DNA from: Avoscillospira sp045580485
GTDB lineage: Bacteria > Bacillota > Clostridia > Oscillospirales > Oscillospiraceae
DNA length: 7,361 bases
Assembly: GCA_045580485.1 (NCBI GenBank)
Contig: JAZNNW010000165.1
Coordinates: forward strand, 1 to 7,361
Direction: 5' to 3'
In this document: piece by piece, positions 1-6,201 of the stretch
How the letters are laid out: every line of letters begins with the position of its first letter
Position numbering within the stretch: position 1 is the first letter of the stretch
Made by a program: the position numbers and the translations under genes
Notes under the pieces: generated by a model
What the model was told of the DNA's origin: nothing
Databases searched by the model: none
The model's input: the letters and a program-made list of their open reading frames with translations, nothing else

Positions 1-130
1 AGGTATCGCCGTGTCCATTTTTATTTACTGTAACCCGCCTAATGCTTTGCGGTCAAAAAAAGCTATGCTCCGCAAGCGGGATATTCCGGCTATGAATGTG
101 AACTGTCAATACATTTAGCTACTGCTTACA
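1..130. other. Left-edge stretch, no recognised gene
   Basis: No gene can be assigned here. One forward frame is open from base 2 to a TAG at 116-118 (38 codons), so this could be the end of a gene entering from the left, but its residues match no family I recognise. An inverted repeat is visible: bases 34-38 pair with 76-80 and 47-52 pair with 70-75, enclosing an A-rich loop. It may be the 3' untranslated region of the upstream unit that ends at the terminator at 138-180. Confidence 0.3.
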
Positions 131-137
131 TTTCCTT

Positions 138-180
138 TGCGCCCGTCCGCGTCTTGCGGACGGGCGCATTTTGCTTTTTT
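138..180 (+). terminator. Strong Rho-independent terminator
   Basis: A perfect 13-bp GC-rich stem (138-150 pairing with 156-168, loop of 5 bases) is followed by a T-rich tract at 169-180. This is a textbook intrinsic terminator for rightward transcription. It closes whatever unit lies left of the window and separates it from the sigma-factor gene at 302. Confidence 0.9.
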
Positions 181-245
181 CAACTTTTTTCTGAAAAGCG
201 CACTCAAGAGCCATCTCCCGAACGGGTACGGAGCGAAAGGGGCAG

Positions 246-293
246 AGAGGACAAGCCCTTAACTCCCGTCCTCTACTCCACGCGGGAAGGAGG
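246..293 (+). promoter_or_regulatory. Leader hairpin and ribosome binding site of the sigma-factor gene
   Basis: A 7-bp inverted repeat (246-252 with 268-274, loop of 15) lies just ahead of an AAGGAGG Shine-Dalgarno at 287-293. The Shine-Dalgarno sits 8 bases before the ATG at 302. That spacing selects the ATG over the in-frame GTG at 293, which lies inside the Shine-Dalgarno itself. No clear -35/-10 pair was found between 181 and 245. The hairpin could be incidental or could affect message stability. Confidence 0.55.
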
Positions 294-301
294 TGAACTC
301 T

Positions 302-739
302 ATGGAGCTATCTTCTTCCGACAAGGAAAGAATACAACATCAGTACGACGCATTAGCAAAGAAAACTTTGGTCGGCGAAGCGAAAAGCCACCGCCGCACT
401 CTTGCGAAACGCGCAGCACGCGAAGTTACTTTTTCGGATTTGAGCGAAAGCGAACTCGCGCAGCTTTTCACAACGGACGAATACGAAAGCGATTATTTCC
501 GTTTTCAAGTGTCCGGCTTTGATGTACTCGTCAAAAATGAACTGCTTGCCGAAGCCCTTAACGCTTTGCCCGAAAGGAAACGCGACATTATCCTTTTGTC
601 CTACTTCTTGGATATGAGCGACGCGGAAATTGGCGAACTGCTGAATGTTGTACGCACGACGGTTTTCCGGCACAGGAAATCCGCGCTTGCGAAAATCAAA
701 CAGTATTTGGAGGGAAAAGCAGATGATGAATACCGTTAG
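302..739 (+). CDS. Small sigma-70 family (region 4) transcription factor of a conjugative transposon
   Basis: The protein has 145 residues. Residues about 81-137 form a sigma-70 region 4-like domain, with the run ALNALPERKRDIILLSYF and then a helix-turn-helix at about 106-132 (SDAEIGELLNVVRTTVFRHR). This domain normally contacts the -35 element. No region 2 is evident in the first 80 residues, which are charged and helical, so it resembles the ORF7-like regulators of Tn916-type and related clostridial elements rather than a full sigma factor. The start is fixed by AAGGAGG 8 bases upstream. The 3' end overlaps the next gene by 17 bases. It probably activates transfer or excision genes of the element; that role is inferred from the family and position. 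Confidence 0.85.
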   Translation: MELSSSDKERIQHQYDALAKKTLVGEAKSHRRTLAKRAAREVTFSDLSESELAQLFTTDEYESDYFRFQVSGFDVLVKNELLAEALNALPERKRDIILLSYFLDMSDAEIGELLNVVRTTVFRHRKSALAKIKQYLEGKADDEYR

Positions 740-965
740 GAAGTCTGAAAATCTGTTGCCGTTCCCTGTCATTTCCGCAGCGGCAAACGGCGACACAACC
801 GCCATGTGCGCGATCTTGAAGCACTACGAGGGTTACATAGCGAAACTTTGTACCCGCACGCTGAAAGACGACGCGGGCAATACCTATTCCTATGTGGACG
901 AGGAAATGCGTAACAGGCTGCAAGTGCGCCTTATTACCCGCACCCTTGCTTTTCATGTAGGATAA
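723..965 (+). CDS. HTH_16-type helix-turn-helix regulator of a conjugative transposon
   Basis: The 80-residue protein begins with two consecutive ATG codons. GGAGGG at 709-714 lies 8 bases before the first, which is therefore preferred. The pattern LPFPVISAAANGD, then ILKHYEGYIAKL, then a C-terminal DEEMRNRLQVRLITRTL is that of the short helix-turn-helix proteins (Pfam HTH_16, ORF8 of Tn916-like elements) that usually follow the small sigma factor. The start lies inside the upstream gene (17-base overlap including its stop), so translation is likely coupled. It ends 5 bases before a long hairpin at 971. Function is inferred: it probably works with the sigma-like protein in controlling the element. 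Confidence 0.85.
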   Translation: MMNTVRKSENLLPFPVISAAANGDTTAMCAILKHYEGYIAKLCTRTLKDDAGNTYSYVDEEMRNRLQVRLITRTLAFHVG

Positions 966-970
966 TCTTT

Positions 971-1020
971 TAGCCCATGCGGGGAGCGTGTCCCCTTTCC
1001 ACGCTTCCCGTTATGGGCTA
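971..1020 (+). terminator. Long hairpin directly after the regulator pair, possible terminator
   Basis: Bases 971-990 pair with 1000-1020 almost completely (about 20 bp, one bulged base, two G-U pairs), around a 9-base pyrimidine loop. It starts 5 bases after the stop of the HTH_16 gene. The following bases hold only a short T run (TTT, then GTCGTT), so it is weaker than a classical intrinsic terminator. It may act as a terminator, a 3' stabilising stem, or the first domain of a structured RNA continuing to about 1364. Confidence 0.55.
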
Positions 1021-1364
1021 TTTGTCGTTCCGCAAAAGCATATCCGCTGTTGATGTGCTTTTGCAGGCCGACAAAGCCTATTGTTCTTTGACAAAGAAAG
1101 CGGCCTTTGGTGCGCAGCATAACAGGCAAACGGGTACATTCCGTCTGTACCGAGCCAGTCGGCGGGTACGCCATGACAGCTTTTCCCCATAGGGGAAAAG
1201 CCGAGCGAGAACTACCGCGCCGTAAAACAGGTTTAGCAGCTTGTGGGCGACGACATACAAGGCGGCACAATGATACTCCCGCGTTGAACACCCTCAAAGT
1301 ATTGCGCGGCGCACCCATAAGCATGGGCCGGGGTGAAACTCCCGTGAGGTTGCAGCTAACAACC
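971..1364 (+). ncRNA. Candidate structured RNA or long leader between the regulators and the TnpW-like gene
   Basis: The 458 bases between 965 and 1424 have no ORF with a credible ribosome binding site but are dense in inverted repeats: 971-990/1000-1020; 1032-1044/1052-1064; 1066-1070/1101-1105 enclosing 1084-1089/1093-1098; 1133-1137/1147-1151; 1179-1188/1192-1201 (10 bp perfect, 3-base loop); 1240-1244/1257-1261; 1314-1318/1323-1327; 1329-1332/1341-1344; and 1348-1352/1360-1364. Successive local hairpins over 400 bases suggest a folded RNA, or a leader controlling the TnpW-like and recombinase genes downstream. I cannot assign it to a named RNA family. The extent is approximate, and the strand is chosen because flanking genes read forward. 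Confidence 0.35.
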
Positions 1365-1423
1365 GCCCGTTTTTGCCTTTTGACGAATATAGTTTATCCA
1401 TACAGGAAAAGGAGGTTTTTCTA

Positions 1424-1597
1424 ATGGATAAAAAACAGACAATTACAACCGAACGCAAAATAGGGAAAATCACCTATCTTGTTCAAGCGTTGCCGAGTGA
1501 AAAGGCAACCGATACAATCCATAAAAAGATTGAGAAACTCATTGTAAAGGATTTGCAGAAAAAGCCCGGAAATCCGGGATTTTTAGCGTCCGAGTAG
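1424..1597 (+). CDS. TnpW-like transposon-encoded small protein
   Basis: A 57-residue, lysine-rich peptide. The arrangement ERKIGKITYLVQALPSEKA followed by TIHKKIEKLIVKDL matches the TnpW family of short proteins found just before large serine recombinases in clostridial transposons (Tn4451-like). GGAGG at 1411-1415 lies 8 bases before the ATG. A start at 1373 in the same frame would only translate the ribosome binding site region. The biochemical role of this family is not known to me; position suggests an accessory to excision or integration. A short GC hairpin followed by T residues lies inside its last codons (1565-1584). Confidence 0.8.
   Translation: MDKKQTITTERKIGKITYLVQALPSEKATDTIHKKIEKLIVKDLQKKPGNPGFLASE
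1565..1584 (+). terminator. Weak terminator-like hairpin inside the 3' end of the TnpW-like gene
   Basis: CCCGG (1565-1569) pairs with CCGGG (1574-1578) around a 4-base loop, followed by ATTTTT. Five GC pairs plus five T residues is a minimal intrinsic-terminator shape. It could reduce read-through into the recombinase, which has its own promoter at 1617. It overlaps coding sequence, so it may be accidental. Confidence 0.3.
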
Positions 1598-1616
1598 TGC
1601 ATTAGGCGGCGGGATA

Positions 1617-1625
1617 TGGTATAAT
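1617..1625 (+). promoter_or_regulatory. Extended -10 promoter of the recombinase gene
   Basis: TGGTATAAT matches the extended -10 consensus (TG-N-TATAAT) perfectly. A good -35 is not evident 17 bases upstream (GTGCAT), as is acceptable for extended -10 promoters. It lies 50 bases before the recombinase ATG, in the 77-base gap after the TnpW-like gene. The -10 box is itself part of an inverted repeat (1618-1644). Confidence 0.65.
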
Positions 1626-1644
1626 GATAGCAACACATTATACC
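1618..1644. repeat. Perfect 9-bp inverted repeat over the recombinase promoter (candidate operator)
   Basis: GGTATAATG at 1618-1626 is repeated exactly in inverted orientation as CATTATACC at 1636-1644, with a 9-base spacer. Half-site centres are 18 bases apart, close to two helical turns, which suits a dimeric DNA-binding protein. One half-site contains the -10 hexamer and the other lies over the likely transcription start. A bound protein would block RNA polymerase. The binder is unknown; candidates are the recombinase or one of the element's regulators. As RNA only the downstream half would be transcribed, so a DNA operator fits better than a hairpin. Confidence 0.5.
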
Positions 1645-1674
1645 TGTTTATTCGGCTGTCGGAAAGGAGGACTA

Positions 1675-3348
1675 ATGTTACAGTCGAATAAAATCACCGC
1701 CCTTTACTGCCGTTTAAGTCAAGAGGATATGCAAGCCGGAGAAAGCGGAAGCATACAGCACCAAAAAATGATACTTCAACGCTATGCGGACGAACACCAT
1801 TTTTTGAACACAAAGTTTTTTGTGGACGACGGATTTTCCGGCGTGAGTTTTGAGCGCGAGGGGCTGCAAGCGATGTTGCAGGAAGTGGAAGCCGGACGAG
1901 TGGCGACGGTCATTACCAAAGACCTTTCCCGTCTTGGCAGAAACTATCTGAAAACGGGCGAACTCATAGAGATTGTATTTCCCGAAAACGGAGTACGCTA
2001 TATCGCGATCAACGACGGAGTTGACACAGCGCGGGAGGATAACGAGTTTACCCCCTTGCGGAACTGGTTTAACGAGTTTTACGCCCGCGACACAAGCAAG
2101 AAAATCCGCGCAGTTAAACAGGCACAGGCGCAAAAAGGCGAGCGCGTCAACGGGGAATATCCATACGGCTATATCCCAGACCCGAACAACCGCCACCACC
2201 TTATACCCGACCCGGAAACCGCGCCGATTGTCAAACAGGTTTTCGCTATGTTTGTTAGCGGCGTGCGTATGTGCGAAATCCAAAAATGGCTTGCGGAAAA
2301 CAAAGTCTTGACGATTGGAGCGTTGCGCTATCAGCGTACAGGACAGGCGCGGTATCAGCGGGCAATGATCGCCCCCTATACTTGGCCGGACAAAACGCTC
2401 TATGACATATTAGCAAGGCAGGAATATTTAGGGCATACCATAACCGCGAAAACTCACAAGGTATCCTACAAGTCGAAAAAGACCCGGAAGAACGAAGAAG
2501 AACAACGCTATTTCTTCCCAAACACCCATGAGCCGCTTGTTGACGAGGAAACCTTTGAACTTGCGCAAAAGCGGATTGCTACCCGCCACCGCCCGACAAA
2601 AGCAGCGGAGATTGATATTTTTTCCGGCTTGCTGTTTTGCGCTGGTTGCAGACATAAGATGTATTACCAACAGGGCGTAAATATCGAGCCGCGCAAGTTT
2701 TCCTATTCTTGCGGCGCATGGCGCAACAGGGCAAGGACAGGCAGCGAGTGTACCTCTCATTATATCCGCAAAAACGTACTTCTTGATTTAGTGCTGGAAG
2801 ATATGCGGCGGGTTTTGCGGTATGTTAAGGAACACGAACAGGACTTTATCTGTAAAGCTACCGAGTACGGCGACATGGAAGCGAGAAAGGCATTAGCGCA
2901 GCAGCAAAAGGAACTTTTCAAAGCACAGGCGCGTATGACCGAACTTGACACGCTTTTCCGCAAGCTGTATGAGGACAACGCATTAGGCAGACTGACAGAT
3001 GAACGGTTTGTGTTTCTAACTTCCGGCTATGAGGACGAAAAGAAATCCCTTGCCGCAAGGATAGACGAGTTACAACAGCAGATCGCAACCGTTACCGAGC
3101 GAAAAAGGGATATATCAAGGTTTATTCAGATTGTCGGGAAATACAGCGACATACAGGAATTGACCTATGAAAACGTCCATGAGTTTATCGACCGTATTTT
3201 GATACATGAATTAGACCGGGAAACCAACACCCGGAAAATCGAAATCCATTATAGCTTTGTCGGACAGGTTGATACCGAGCAGGAGCCGACGCAAGTTGTC
3301 AACCATGACCGCCGCAACATGGTAGATGTAAAAAGTATCGCTATCTAA
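1675..3348 (+). CDS. Large serine recombinase (TnpX-like site-specific integrase/excisionase)
   Basis: The protein has 557 residues. The N-terminal resolvase domain (about 8-150) has the catalytic motif YCRLS with Ser15 and Arg13, DDGFSG at 51-56, and KDLSRLGRN at 82-90, which supplies the active-site arginines. A recombinase domain (about 160-290) starts near GEYPYGY. A zinc-ribbon follows, with Cys322-x2-Cys325, Cys346 and Cys359. Then come a coiled coil (about 400-480) and a DUF4368-like C-terminus (about 490-545). All expected parts are present, so it is probably active. It would cut and rejoin the transposon ends through a Ser-DNA intermediate. AAAGGAGG at 1663-1670 supports the start at 1675, not the in-frame upstream ATG at 1624, which overlaps the promoter region. 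The stop lies next to the inferred right end of the element, as is usual in this family. Confidence 0.93.
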   Translation: MLQSNKITALYCRLSQEDMQAGESGSIQHQKMILQRYADEHHFLNTKFFVDDGFSGVSFEREGLQAMLQEVEAGRVATVITKDLSRLGRNYLKTGELIEIVFPENGVRYIAINDGVDTAREDNEFTPLRNWFNEFYARDTSKKIRAVKQAQAQKGERVNGEYPYGYIPDPNNRHHLIPDPETAPIVKQVFAMFVSGVRMCEIQKWLAENKVLTIGALRYQRTGQARYQRAMIAPYTWPDKTLYDILARQEYLGHTITAKTHKVSYKSKKTRKNEEEQRYFFPNTHEPLVDEETFELAQKRIATRHRPTKAAEIDIFSGLLFCAGCRHKMYYQQGVNIEPRKFSYSCGAWRNRARTGSECTSHYIRKNVLLDLVLEDMRRVLRYVKEHEQDFICKATEYGDMEARKALAQQQKELFKAQARMTELDTLFRKLYEDNALGRLTDERFVFLTSGYEDEKKSLAARIDELQQQIATVTERKRDISRFIQIVGKYSDIQELTYENVHEFIDRILIHELDRETNTRKIEIHYSFVGQVDTEQEPTQVVNHDRRNMVDVKSIAI

Positions 3349-3358
3349 CCCCAGCAAA
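3346..3358. mobile_element. Inferred right end of the transposon / junction with the interrupted gene
   Basis: The recombinase stop codon ends at 3348. From about 3356 the frame of the following gene reads KYQIWIVTGE, which matches the first-strand pattern of that gene's other PepSY-like units (for example FYQIGFSAEE near its C-terminus). The junction is therefore placed between these points. Elements with large serine recombinases commonly end within tens of bases of the recombinase gene. An inverted repeat CCCCAG (3349-3354) / CTGGGG (3378-3383) and the palindrome CAGATCTG (3362-3369) lie here and may belong to the attachment site. The left end is outside the window, so neither the terminal repeat nor the crossover dinucleotide can be read. 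Confidence 0.5.
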
Positions 3359-3400
3359 TATCAGATCTGGATTGTTACTGGGGAGGTCAGCAAGGAGTCA

Positions 3401-5017
3401 ATGACATCGGCTTTTAGCCCTGTGCTGAAGGGCCCGAACATCACCGAAACACAGACTGGTTATCAGTTGACCATTCTCGTGGATACCAAAGGCAACATAG
3501 CATCGTCAAGTCTGGATAAAGATGCCTTTATTGCCGAACACAAGAACGATGTTGATCCAGTCATCGAAATTAGCAGCGAAGACGCTACCACGAAAGTGAA
3601 AGCCGCTGTGATAGAGAAGTTCGGCATTTCCGAATCTGATCTTGACCTGCTGTTCTATGATGTTGAGTTTGGTGGCTATGGTGAAGGTAATGCCCTGTTG
3701 GATCGCTATGTTTTCCATACGCATTATGCAGTGGATAAGCAGAATGTATATGGTGCGGTAATCAACAGAGTAACCGGAGAGGTAACAGATGTCATCAGTT
3801 ATCGGAGAGAGGATATGTCTCCTGTCTGGCAGCTTCTCTTCTATTCTGCAGAAACGGAACAGAACCAAAGTTGGTATGTCCGCTGGTCATTTGAAAGTAA
3901 GCAGCAGTTGCTAATTCACCTGAAGAATTGCGGGATTAACCCGGATCATCCCATTTGGGAAAGCGAATCTCCCACGGAAGAATCGATCGACTCGTTTGTT
4001 GCTGAAGTATGCAATGTACCGGGATACACCTCTGTCATCAACACTGCTGTAATGGCGCGTGCGCTACTCGGAACTACGGAAGAGTGGACCAACGCCGACC
4101 TGGCTCTCTACGCACAGCTTGATGAGAACTATCACTTGGGTAGTGCAGATGCAGTATCTAACCTTCAGCCTGACGTGTCTGAGATTGATGCAGATGCAGC
4201 GATTGCTGTTACAAAAACCGAGTTTGCAGATGCATGGAATCTTGATTTCAGTTCTATGGCGGATTGGAACTTTGAATCACAGCAGGTGCATGATGACTTC
4301 CTCGGAAGAGCAATGGTCTACTATCGCGTTAACATCACGATCCCCGCAGACGAAGCTGTTCGTTTCTATGGGCGGAATAGTTTCTCTTACAGGGTGTTGA
4401 TTGACGGCACGATGGTTGATGCCTCTACTATGCCTGAATGGTACAGTCCTAAACAGGAAAAGGCTCTTATTGAGGAGCGTCTGCTGTATGACAATGAGAC
4501 CTTCCGTATGTTTGATCGATATGCACAGAAGAACAACCTTCTGATGGATTACGAGGACTTTTTCCATTGGCCATTGGAACATAAGAAAGCATGTGCAGAT
4601 GAGATGAGGGGTATCATCCAGCAAAAGATTGCAACCGATCCCGATTATGGTGATCCGCGTCTGATTGCATTTGCCGGTCATGTATACGGAACTCCCAACG
4701 AATCAATGATTGCGGAGCAGGATGCGATCTCTGCTGCATGGAAAGTTCTCCAGACTACGTTTAGCCTAACCGATCTTGAACTGACATACCTTGCACCTGA
4801 AATCGTTCTGCTGGATGTTACTGATCAGGACAAGCCATTCTACCAGATTGGTTTTTCTGCAGAAGAAAAATGGAATGGTGCTCAATGGGTAAACATGCAA
4901 CCGTCCACATACTATGTAGTTGAAGTAGACGCCATCAATGGTGAAGTCATCACCACCTATACCTTCTCTCGCAATGATGGAGAAACAGGTGTTGATGCTT
5001 GGGACCGTTGGTATTGA
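3401..5017 (+). CDS. 5'-truncated protein with repeated PepSY-like domains
   Basis: From the first ATG the remnant has 538 residues. It has no signal peptide although its operon partner is secreted. Its frame is open back to 3332 without a start codon. Three fairly complete PepSY-like units are visible: residues about 56-131 (ending VYGAVINRVTGEVTDVI), 263-342 (VYYRVNIT then SYRVLIDGTMVDAS) and 438-520 (FYQIGFSAEE then YYVVEVDAINGEVITTY). A partial unit spans the ATG (KYQIWIVTGE upstream, GYQLTILVDTKGNIASS after). Each full unit has an alanine-rich helix, then two strands and a turn near Gly. PepSY domains are often found in exported proteins and can inhibit peptidases; here function is unknown. 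AAGGAG at 3392-3397 is only 3 bases from the ATG, so translation from it is doubtful. The rest of the gene should lie beyond the left end of the transposon. Confidence 0.75.
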   Translation: MTSAFSPVLKGPNITETQTGYQLTILVDTKGNIASSSLDKDAFIAEHKNDVDPVIEISSEDATTKVKAAVIEKFGISESDLDLLFYDVEFGGYGEGNALLDRYVFHTHYAVDKQNVYGAVINRVTGEVTDVISYRREDMSPVWQLLFYSAETEQNQSWYVRWSFESKQQLLIHLKNCGINPDHPIWESESPTEESIDSFVAEVCNVPGYTSVINTAVMARALLGTTEEWTNADLALYAQLDENYHLGSADAVSNLQPDVSEIDADAAIAVTKTEFADAWNLDFSSMADWNFESQQVHDDFLGRAMVYYRVNITIPADEAVRFYGRNSFSYRVLIDGTMVDASTMPEWYSPKQEKALIEERLLYDNETFRMFDRYAQKNNLLMDYEDFFHWPLEHKKACADEMRGIIQQKIATDPDYGDPRLIAFAGHVYGTPNESMIAEQDAISAAWKVLQTTFSLTDLELTYLAPEIVLLDVTDQDKPFYQIGFSAEEKWNGAQWVNMQPSTYYVVEVDAINGEVITTYTFSRNDGETGVDAWDRWY

Positions 5018-5032
5018 TAAGGAGTGAATTAA

Positions 5033-6178
5033 ATGAAACGATTCCTGATACTGATCGCAGCATTCATTTTCCTATCATTGCCTGCACTGGCAGAAGAACG
5101 AATTGACCTGAGTACCAACGGAAATGATCAGCTAAATGCATACGCACTGCCGGACGGACGCACGATTTTCGCTGGTAGTGCATCAACCAAAGGTAACTAT
5201 CAGGATAGTCGAGCAAGGTTGCTTTGTATGAACTCCGACGGTACGATTGCGTGGGACTATCTTCATCCCGCAAAAGGTAACTGCTCATTTGGGAATGTGC
5301 AGCTCCTGCCTGATAGAACACTCGGTGTTATTTTCAGAAACAGTCCTAATCAAGACACAAAGGAAGTTCTGATCTTCAAGTTTTCGCTGGACGGCCAGAT
5401 TATTGGTGAACCAGTCAGCATCTATACTGATGATATTCTGGTTTCTGGTGTTACGGAGGATTGCATCTCATACGTTGTAATCCCTGGTGATGCCCAGTCG
5501 TATTATCGTTACTTTGTTGATTGGGAAGGCAACATTCTTTTCCGCCTTCACTCTGAGAGCACAATCTCAGGCGGCTTTGACATGATTCCAGCAGATGATG
5601 GAGTCGTTCTTGCTGGTTCGGATCTCGACTATCCTTCGCCAGCCAAAATCGTCAAACTGGATTTGTACGGGAATGTACTTTGGGCAAAAACCCTCCAACC
5701 TACTTTGCCGGAAGCTCATGCAGACTTATCTAACTCAAAAGCCCTGGCAGATGGTGGATTTGTTGCACGACTGTTTGAACGATCTGAAGCTTCTGGTTAC
5801 GGCTCAAATCTCTTCATTGTTCGTTTCAGTCATGATGGGTCGATCCTATGGCAGCAATCATTGTCTGATGAATACCCGAAGTTGAGGCAGGTAAAAGATA
5901 TTATCGCGTATGGAGATTATATTGTCGTTGCCATACCTTCTGAAAGCTACCATGGTGACAAGCCCTATTCGTACCTTTGGCTCGATGCAAAGACCGGAAA
6001 GATCGTAGGGACGACAGAACATATGATGACTCCCGCCCTTACGAATTATGGTGGAGATTTTGTTGTACTGGATAACGGTTTGTGGATCAAGCGTGATTTC
6101 CAAAAGAACATTGAGAAAGACCGAATGGCTGAAATGGACAGCGGAGATGAGGTGCTTGTTAAAGTGCCCGAAATCTGA
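5033..6178 (+). CDS. Secreted beta-propeller-like (PQQ/WD-type repeat) protein
   Basis: The protein has 381 residues, starting with a classical signal peptide: KR, a hydrophobic core, and a likely cut after Ala20 (LPALA, then EERIDL). There is no lipobox cysteine and no C-terminal anchor, so it is probably released. The mature part contains repeated blade-like endings of the form hydrophobic-x-[DS]-x-[DG]-G-x-I: MNSDGTIAWDY, FSLDGQIIGEP, VDWEGNILFRL, LDLYGNVLWAKTL, FSHDGSILWQQSL and LDAKTGKIVGT. These predict a six- or seven-bladed beta-propeller. TAAGGAG at 5018-5024 lies 8 bases before the ATG, and the gene follows the PepSY-like gene by 15 bases, so they formed an operon. The transposon insertion probably separates both from their native promoter. 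The binding partner or substrate cannot be told from sequence. Confidence 0.8.
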   Translation: MKRFLILIAAFIFLSLPALAEERIDLSTNGNDQLNAYALPDGRTIFAGSASTKGNYQDSRARLLCMNSDGTIAWDYLHPAKGNCSFGNVQLLPDRTLGVIFRNSPNQDTKEVLIFKFSLDGQIIGEPVSIYTDDILVSGVTEDCISYVVIPGDAQSYYRYFVDWEGNILFRLHSESTISGGFDMIPADDGVVLAGSDLDYPSPAKIVKLDLYGNVLWAKTLQPTLPEAHADLSNSKALADGGFVARLFERSEASGYGSNLFIVRFSHDGSILWQQSLSDEYPKLRQVKDIIAYGDYIVVAIPSESYHGDKPYSYLWLDAKTGKIVGTTEHMMTPALTNYGGDFVVLDNGLWIKRDFQKNIEKDRMAEMDSGDEVLVKVPEI

Positions 6179-6201
6179 GGGCAAGCCGGGGACAAAAGTA
6201 G

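Noticed and set aside
293..301. GTG at 293 as start of the sigma-factor gene
   Set aside because: The GTG lies inside the AAGGAGG motif, which is ideally spaced for the ATG at 302.
353..805. Minus-strand ORF of 150 codons over the sigma-factor gene
   Set aside because: It is antisense to a well-supported gene with a good ribosome site, and its product shows no recognisable domain.
1380..1408. TTGACG at 1380-1385 as -35 of a promoter for the TnpW-like gene
   Set aside because: No acceptable -10 hexamer lies 16-18 bases downstream.
1107..1424. A 105-codon forward ORF ending in TAATG overlap with the TnpW-like start
   Set aside because: It starts at a TTG without a ribosome site, runs through several strong hairpins, and its last codons simply read the downstream Shine-Dalgarno (arginine/lysine-rich end). 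It may be a spurious ORF over a conserved non-coding region; only codon-level conservation would revive it.
35..1609. An 11-base sequence (CCGCCTAATGC at 35-45) repeated in inverted form at 1599-1609
   Set aside because: Exact 11-base matches are expected by chance several times in 7 kb, and the flanks do not extend the match.
1624..1674. Upstream ATG at 1624 as start of the recombinase
   Set aside because: It overlaps the -10 box, lacks a ribosome site, and the added residues are not resolvase-like; ATG 1675 follows AAAGGAGG.
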